From Comamonadaceae bacterium (GTDB lineage: Bacteria; Pseudomonadota; Gammaproteobacteria; Burkholderiales; Burkholderiaceae_C), in assembly GCA_947381325.1 (NCBI GenBank), contig CANCUP010000003.1, positions 1-52,471 of the forward strand: DNA of 52,471 nt. The letters are read 5' to 3'. The notes beneath the pieces were generated by a model, which saw nothing but the letters and a program-made list of their open reading frames with translations, had not been told where the DNA came from and did not search any database. The translations under genes and the position numbers were made by a program. Shown piece after piece: positions 51,957-52,471 of the stretch (position 1 is its first letter; every line of letters begins with the position of its first letter).

Positions 51957-52471
51957 ATGACACACGACATAGAACAACTCGCCCAACAAGTTGAGCAGCA
52001 CCCCGACTATCGCGTTCTAAGACGTCTGCATCCTCAGCATAGCTTCAACACCCCCTCGCATGGACAGCGCATTTGTAAAGGGGTGGTCTTAGACACAGAA
52101 ACAACAGGGTTTGATGCCCAAGGTGATCGGGTGATTGAGCTTGGCATGCTTGTCTTTGAATTCGACCCAATCACGGGCTCTGTTTTCAATGTGCTGGAGG
52201 TTTTCGATGAACTGGAGGATCCTGGTTTTCCAATTCCACCAGAAACCATTGAAGTCCACCACATCACAGATGACATGGTGAAAGGTCGCCGTATCGACGA
52301 TGAACGCGTCGCACACCTGATGCAAAGCGTGGATGTGGTGATTGCACACAATGCCAAATTCGATCGCCCCTTTGTTGAAGCGCGGTGGCCAGTTTTTGAA
52401 CAACTCAATTGGGCTTGCAGCATCCAAGACATCGATTGGCGTCACGAAGGCTTTGGTTCAGCTAAGCTGGA
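51957..52471 (+). CDS. DnaQ-like 3'-5' exonuclease, cut by window edge
   Basis: 171 codons before the right edge. A 40-residue leader is followed by the DEDD exonuclease domain: motif I VLDTETTGFD, a segment ending PPETIEVHHITDDMV, and motif II VIAHNAKFDRPF. This resembles the DNA polymerase III epsilon-type or exonuclease-domain proteins. Motif III (His/Asp) lies beyond the edge, so the family cannot be refined. The ATG at 51957 starts 18 bp after the MFS stop; no strong Shine-Dalgarno sequence is visible (CAAACGGAACGCCC). Confidence 0.85.
   Translation, partial: MTHDIEQLAQQVEQHPDYRVLRRLHPQHSFNTPSHGQRICKGVVLDTETTGFDAQGDRVIELGMLVFEFDPITGSVFNVLEVFDELEDPGFPIPPETIEVHHITDDMVKGRRIDDERVAHLMQSVDVVIAHNAKFDRPFVEARWPVFEQLNWACSIQDIDWRHEGFGSAKL

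Noticed and set aside
1-52471. CRISPR arrays, insertion sequences, prophage genes, tRNA and rRNA genes
   Set aside because: No regularly spaced repeats, transposase or phage proteins, or cloverleaf-like sequences were seen when reading both strands. A dedicated tRNA scan was not possible.

Overview
The window is a stretch of chromosome from a betaproteobacterium, most likely a member of the Burkholderiales close to Comamonadaceae (Limnohabitans, Rhodoferax or Curvibacter type). This is inferred from gene order and protein style: ndk next to rlmN, prpE next to sucA-sucB-lpdA, a pyruvate dehydrogenase operon whose E3 carries an N-terminal lipoyl domain, and a phasin gene. Nearly all of the sequence codes for core housekeeping functions. 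I see no insertion sequence, prophage, CRISPR array, rRNA or tRNA gene. Coding is dense, with many 1-11 bp overlaps and several GTG and TTG starts.

Layout. 1-5266: rlmN (cut by the window edge), ndk, rluB, scpB, rluD, then divergent bamD. 5238-9128: a tight minus-strand cluster of zapE, a predicted periplasmic coiled-coil protein, a YdcH-like protein and a DinG-type helicase. 9254-14938: the 2-oxoglutarate dehydrogenase operon sucA-sucB-lpdA, with a folded intergenic repeat before lpdA and a strong terminator after it; prpE lies upstream. 17109-23676: isochorismatase-like hydrolase, an NlpC/P60 protein, an S4 protein resembling a pseudouridine synthase without its catalytic residues, a glyoxalase-like protein, and an operon dusC - RIO-type kinase - unknown - YbfB-type MFS transporter. 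23911-29581: a plus-strand run of acetyltransferase, a J-domain-only protein, three unrecognised proteins (two with acidic tails), a DTW-domain tRNA modification enzyme, an RbgA/YlqF-like GTPase and an RNase D-like exonuclease.

29578-33055 is the loosest part: a decayed formylglycine-generating-enzyme gene, an unrecognised protein with oxygenase-like motifs, a short gene remnant, a small membrane protein, an NnrU-like membrane protein and a glutathione transferase. 33119-39454 is the pyruvate dehydrogenase operon aceE-aceF-lpdA. A membrane histidine kinase and a FixJ-like regulator diverge from it across a large imperfect dyad that covers the predicted aceE -35 box. 42811-52471 holds folD, prlC, rpiA, pyrD, an NlpC/P60 lipoprotein, an LhgO-like FAD oxidoreductase, a phasin gene with a candidate PhaR site, a PLD-type nuclease, a Bcr/CflA-like transporter and the start of a DnaQ-like exonuclease.

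How it fits together: the two dehydrogenase complexes and PrpE supply and use acyl-CoA; RluB, RluD, RlmN, DusC, the DTW protein and RbgA serve rRNA, tRNA and ribosome maturation. The best candidate for an undescribed system is the J-domain gene with its three unknown partners (24446-27275). Second are the apparently catalytically dead pseudouridine-synthase relative (18496-19299) and the aceE/kinase control region.
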